DNA of 16,652 nucleotides from CBDVBD01 sp965372135 (GTDB lineage Bacteria; Electryoneota; RPQS01; CBDVBD01), in assembly GCA_965372135.1 (NCBI GenBank), contig CBDVBD010000062.1, forward strand, positions 1 through 16,652, given 5' to 3'. Position numbers and translations under genes: made by a program. The notes under the pieces are model-generated. The model had not been told where the DNA came from. It saw only the letters and a program-made list of their open reading frames with translations, and ran no database searches. Below are positions 14,544 to 16,652 of this stretch, piece by piece (position 1 is the first letter of the stretch; each line of letters opens with the position of its first letter).

Positions 14544-14578
14544 TACTTTCACACCTTCACACGTTTATACTTTCACAC
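14544..14578. repeat. Short direct repeat TACTTTCACAC
   Basis: TACTTTCACAC occurs at 14544-14554 and 14568-14578, with the related CTTCACAC between them. It follows directly on the G/C-run repeat. Too short and too few copies for a CRISPR or origin iteron set. Confidence 0.6.
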
Positions 14579-14586
14579 TTTCGGTT

Positions 14587-14614
14587 GAATAAATAAAGCC
14601 GTCACATGACGGCT
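14587..14614 (-). terminator. Rho-independent terminator of tRNA-Lys
   Basis: On the minus strand the arms AGCCGTCA and TGACGGCT (14597-14614) are followed by TTTATTTATT, beginning 15 bases after the tRNA. This is a standard intrinsic terminator. Confidence 0.82.
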
Positions 14615-14629
14615 CAAGATTTATCCGGG

Positions 14630-14703
14630 TGCGCCCTCAAGGAATCGAACCTTGAACCTAGTGATTAAGAGTCACTTGCTCTGCCTAGTTGAGCTAAGGG
14701 CGC
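14630..14703 (-). tRNA. tRNA-Lys(CTT)
   Basis: The acceptor stem is GCGCCCT/AGGGCGC with discriminator A. The anticodon stem AGTGA/TCACT encloses CTCTTAA, giving anticodon CTT (14667-14669). The T arm reads AAGGTTCGATTCCTT. The genomic bases after the discriminator are CC and then C, so CCA is not fully encoded. It lies between the tonB terminator and its own terminator. A TATAGT near 14717-14722 could be a -10 box but lacks a good -35. Confidence 0.96.
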
Positions 14704-14735
14704 ATGGTATTTCAATTCACTATACCCAATTCAAA

Positions 14736-14766
14736 CAAAAGAAGATGGTGCGCCGCAGGGCACACC
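14736..14766 (-). terminator. Rho-independent terminator of the exbD-tonB-tonB operon
   Basis: On the minus strand GGTGTGCC and GGCGCACC (14747-14766) pair over eight positions with one G-U pair, followed by ATCTTCTTTTG. It lies 66 bases past the stop of the downstream tonB gene. Confidence 0.68.
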
Positions 14767-14832
14767 ACTTATAAGTAGACTATCTGTCAAACAAATCCGT
14801 ATTCCCGAAACCCGTCCTAAAACCAGCATTCA

Positions 14833-14961
14833 CTATTTCATCCGAAACCGGATGGTCTGCTGCATCCGCACCGCAACCGCCTTATCACGCTGCTTGCCAG
14901 GCTTGAACTTCATCGCCAACATCGCGGTAATCGCTGCTTGGCCGAATCCCAACCCTTCCGG
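14833..14961 (-). repeat. 129-base near-identical segment shared by the tonB copies (copy A)
   Basis: Matches 15544-15672 at 124 of 129 positions without gaps. All five differences are silent. Identity falls sharply beyond this block. It covers the last 42 codons plus the stop. Confidence 0.95.
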
Positions 14962-15492
14962 TCTTTCTTGGAATACTTCGCATTTCGAAACCGTACCATC
15001 TTTCATTACCGTGAAATATAATATCACATCTCCATCACTCTCAGCCATTTGCGCCATTTCGGGGTACAATCGGTGTCTCATGATGTACTCAGTTACTGCA
15101 CTTGGACCCCCAATCAATGTCGGCGGTTCCTGAGCCTGAAAAAATGGTATCGCTTTTTCCTGCGTTGTTACCAACGGCGGAAGCGGAAGTGAACCCTCAA
15201 ATGGGTGGCTGATATCTATTGGAACCAGAAAGTCCGCCTCGGGATCCATGGAGGCATCCTCAATGACGATGGAAGGTCTGGCAGGTGGAGGCGGTGGTCG
15301 CACTGGATCTGTAATGGGTATATCCTCAACTTCCAGCACAATCTGCTCCACATTGTGAATCTTGGGCGCAAATTGAAACTCCTTTGATGCCAAAAACACA
15401 CCGGCACTCAACATCAAGGAGATGATCAAACCTACTTCCAGAGTTCTCCGATATTTCAGCTTGAGATCAAATTTTGGATATTTACGTCTCAT
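14833..15492 (-). CDS. tonB: TonB-family energy transducer, downstream copy
   Basis: TonB proteins span the periplasm and pass proton-motive energy from ExbB/ExbD to outer-membrane receptors. I choose the ATG at 15492 (219 residues), which has AAGGGGG upstream; an ATG at 15513 would add seven residues but has no ribosome-binding site. A basic N-terminus with D-L-K-L-K-Y leads into one membrane anchor (about 17-35), then a proline-rich stretch V-R-P-P-P-P-P-A-R-P, an acidic linker, and a C-terminal TonB domain with Y-P-E-M-A, G-D-V-I-L-Y-F-T-V and P-E-G-L-G-F-G. The periplasmic linker is short for a TonB. The last 42 residues are identical to the neighbouring copy. It is the last gene of the operon, 51 bases after the other copy. 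Confidence 0.9.
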   Translation of the reverse strand: MRRKYPKFDLKLKYRRTLEVGLIISLMLSAGVFLASKEFQFAPKIHNVEQIVLEVEDIPITDPVRPPPPPARPSIVIEDASMDPEADFLVPIDISHPFEGSLPLPPLVTTQEKAIPFFQAQEPPTLIGGPSAVTEYIMRHRLYPEMAQMAESDGDVILYFTVMKDGTVSKCEVFQERPEGLGFGQAAITAMLAMKFKPGKQRDKAVAVRMQQTIRFRMK

Positions 15493-15543
15493 CGCCAACC
15501 CCCTTCCTACCATTCTGGATCAACAGTAATTTATCAAGGAAAT

Positions 15544-15672
15544 CTATTTCATCCGAAACCGGATAGTCTGCTGCATCCGCACCGCAACCGCCTTATCACG
15601 CTGCTTGCCGGGTTTGAATTTCATCGCCAACATCGCGGTAATCGCCGCTTGGCCGAATCCCAACCCTTCCGG
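15544..15672 (-). repeat. 129-base near-identical segment shared by the tonB copies (copy B)
   Basis: Partner of 14833-14961, offset by 711 bases in the same orientation. The high identity of both the protein and the third codon positions points to recent homogenisation rather than selection on the protein alone. Confidence 0.95.
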
Positions 15673-16266
15673 CTTCTCCTGTGCAACTTCGCTGTCGGTC
15701 ACATTCCCATCCTTGGTCACCGTGAAATGCACGATCACATCCCCGTTCATCTCCGCCGTCTGCGCCATTTCCGGATACAACCGGTGCTTGACAATATAAT
15801 CGTTAATCGCCTGAGGACCACCAATCAATACCGGCTTTTCCTCAATCGCCCAAAACGGCACCGCTTCTTCCTGCAGCGTCAATATCGGCGGTGGAGGCGG
15901 CGGCTCATCCAGGATGTCGTAATCGGTATCCTCGATGGTCATATCGTCCTCGATATCGGTATCGGGATCTTCGATGGGAATGGTTGGTCGCTTCGGCGGA
16001 GGCGGACGTTTCACCTGCTGAGTAATCGGAATATCCTCCGCCTTGATGATCACCTGATCCACAGTCCGAATCCGCTGCTCGAACCGAAACTCCTTCGAAG
16101 CTAAAAACACTCCCGACGTCAACAGCAGCGAAACAATCAACGCCACTTCCAGCGTCCTCTTGTATTGCAGCTTGAGATCGAACTGGGGATCCTTTCTCCG
16201 AATCGGTGTCGCCGCTTTAGGCTTGTCGGCTTCGGGCATCTCCCCGCTATTTGAATCGTGTGGCAT
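15544..16266 (-). CDS. tonB: TonB-family energy transducer, upstream copy
   Basis: A 240-residue paralogue of the next gene with the same plan. A polar N-terminal extension (about 1-28) precedes D-L-K-L-Q-Y, followed by a membrane anchor at 39-57. The periplasmic linker carries K-R-P-P-P-P-K-R-P, a strongly acidic stretch at about 99-121 rich in D and E, and a run of six prolines. The C-terminal TonB domain (about 150-240) ends identically to the other copy. AGGA lies seven bases ahead of the ATG. The gene overlaps the end of exbD by 20 bases, so it is translated with it. The acidic linker is absent from the downstream copy, which suggests different partners or reach across the periplasm (inference). 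Confidence 0.93.
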   Translation of the reverse strand: MPHDSNSGEMPEADKPKAATPIRRKDPQFDLKLQYKRTLEVALIVSLLLTSGVFLASKEFRFEQRIRTVDQVIIKAEDIPITQQVKRPPPPKRPTIPIEDPDTDIEDDMTIEDTDYDILDEPPPPPPILTLQEEAVPFWAIEEKPVLIGGPQAINDYIVKHRLYPEMAQTAEMNGDVIVHFTVTKDGNVTDSEVAQEKPEGLGFGQAAITAMLAMKFKPGKQRDKAVAVRMQQTIRFRMK

Positions 16267-16651
16267 AATTTATCCTGAGCGCGTATGCATCACGCAACTC
16301 TTCCTGGATGTCAGTTACTAATCCCATCGGCACATTTTTATCGATCTTCAACGACACAATCAACCGGCGATTCTCGCGCAGCTTATGACCGATTATCCCC
16401 GAAATATCTTTGACAGAAATCAACTTGTCATCTATGGATACCCGACGATACTGATCCGCCCAGACATATGACAAATGCCGCTTGGTCTCGATCTTCTCCG
16501 TGGACCGAGCCGCTGGAACCATCACCGGAATACCGCGAAATTCCTTAAACACCGAACTGACCATGAAAAAAATCAGCAGCAGGAACACAATATCCGGAAG
16601 AGATGACGTGGGAATCTCGTTTTGCGATTTGGTCTTTTTCTGGAACTTCAT
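16247..16651 (-). CDS. exbD: ExbD/TolR-family biopolymer transport protein
   Basis: ExbD forms, with ExbB, the inner-membrane proton channel that powers TonB. The 134 residues start M-K-F-Q-K-K and hold one membrane helix, L-P-D-I-V-F-L-L-L-I-F-F-M-V (18-31), with the essential aspartate at D20. A periplasmic domain follows with L-I-V-S-L-K-I-D and a C-terminal helix. The length is usual for the family. The ATG at 16649-16651 is at the window edge, so its ribosome-binding site is cut off. Its position directly ahead of two tonB genes supports ExbD over TolR; exbB is expected just outside. Confidence 0.94.
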   Translation of the reverse strand: MKFQKKTKSQNEIPTSSLPDIVFLLLIFFMVSSVFKEFRGIPVMVPAARSTEKIETKRHLSYVWADQYRRVSIDDKLISVKDISGIIGHKLRENRRLIVSLKIDKNVPMGLVTDIQEELRDAYALRINYATRFK

Positions 16652-16652
16652 C

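Noticed and set aside
14544..14578. Repeated TACTTTCACAC as CRISPR or replication iterons
   Set aside because: Only two exact copies with a 13-base gap, no spacer regularity and no cas or replication genes nearby.

Overview
The window looks like a chromosomal segment of a diderm (Gram-negative-type) bacterium. The evidence is a TonB/ExbD energy-transduction locus, a predicted outer-membrane beta-barrel protein, standard bacterial tRNAs and sigma-70-like promoters. The form of the TonB proteins, in which a D-L-K-L-x-Y stretch leads into a single membrane anchor, and the mix of bacterial housekeeping genes with an isoprenoid-lipid gene set, suggest a member of the FCB superphylum or a related uncultured lineage. 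That placement is inference; no 16S gene or other phylogenetic marker is present.

Left part, all on the minus strand (1-7166). A promoter of the form TTGACA-N17-TATATT drives a tightly packed operon: purF, a UbiA-family prenyltransferase, a 2[4Fe-4S] ferredoxin, a geranylgeranyl-reductase-family flavoprotein, a CDP-alcohol phosphatidyltransferase and cysS. The first five genes overlap at every junction (three 4-base ATGA overlaps and one 20-base overlap). The four middle genes together look like a module that attaches, reduces and caps a polyprenyl chain, possibly for archaeal-type ether lipids or a saturated prenyl product. A tRNA cluster follows with its own promoter: Thr(TGT), Tyr(GTA), Gly(TCC), Thr(GGT). 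This is the order found ahead of an EF-Tu gene in Escherichia coli. Here it is interrupted between Gly and Thr by an AT-rich gene for a three-helix membrane protein.

Middle part, plus strand (7590-12448). A 950-residue soluble hybrid histidine kinase with several PAS domains stands alone behind a 16-base perfect palindrome. It is followed, behind its own TTGACT-N17-TATATT promoter, by a glutamate/aspartate symporter that closely resembles animal EAATs in its transport core, and by a small outer-membrane barrel protein whose start overlaps the symporter stop.

Right part, minus strand (12449-16652). From upstream to downstream this holds exbD, two tandem tonB paralogues whose last 129 bases are almost identical, a terminator, tRNA-Lys(CTT) with its own terminator, a HAD-family nucleotidase, an unannotated 26-codon membrane peptide gene and an SGNH hydrolase. 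The membrane-anchor coding region of the SGNH hydrolase carries an in-frame TGA. The intergenic gaps here hold G/C-rich repeat elements and hairpins of the dispersed-repeat type.

No CRISPR array, insertion sequence, integrase or rRNA gene was seen. The strongest candidates for a second look are the prenyl-lipid module, the interrupted tRNA cluster, the gene conversion between the tonB copies and the in-frame TGA of the SGNH hydrolase.
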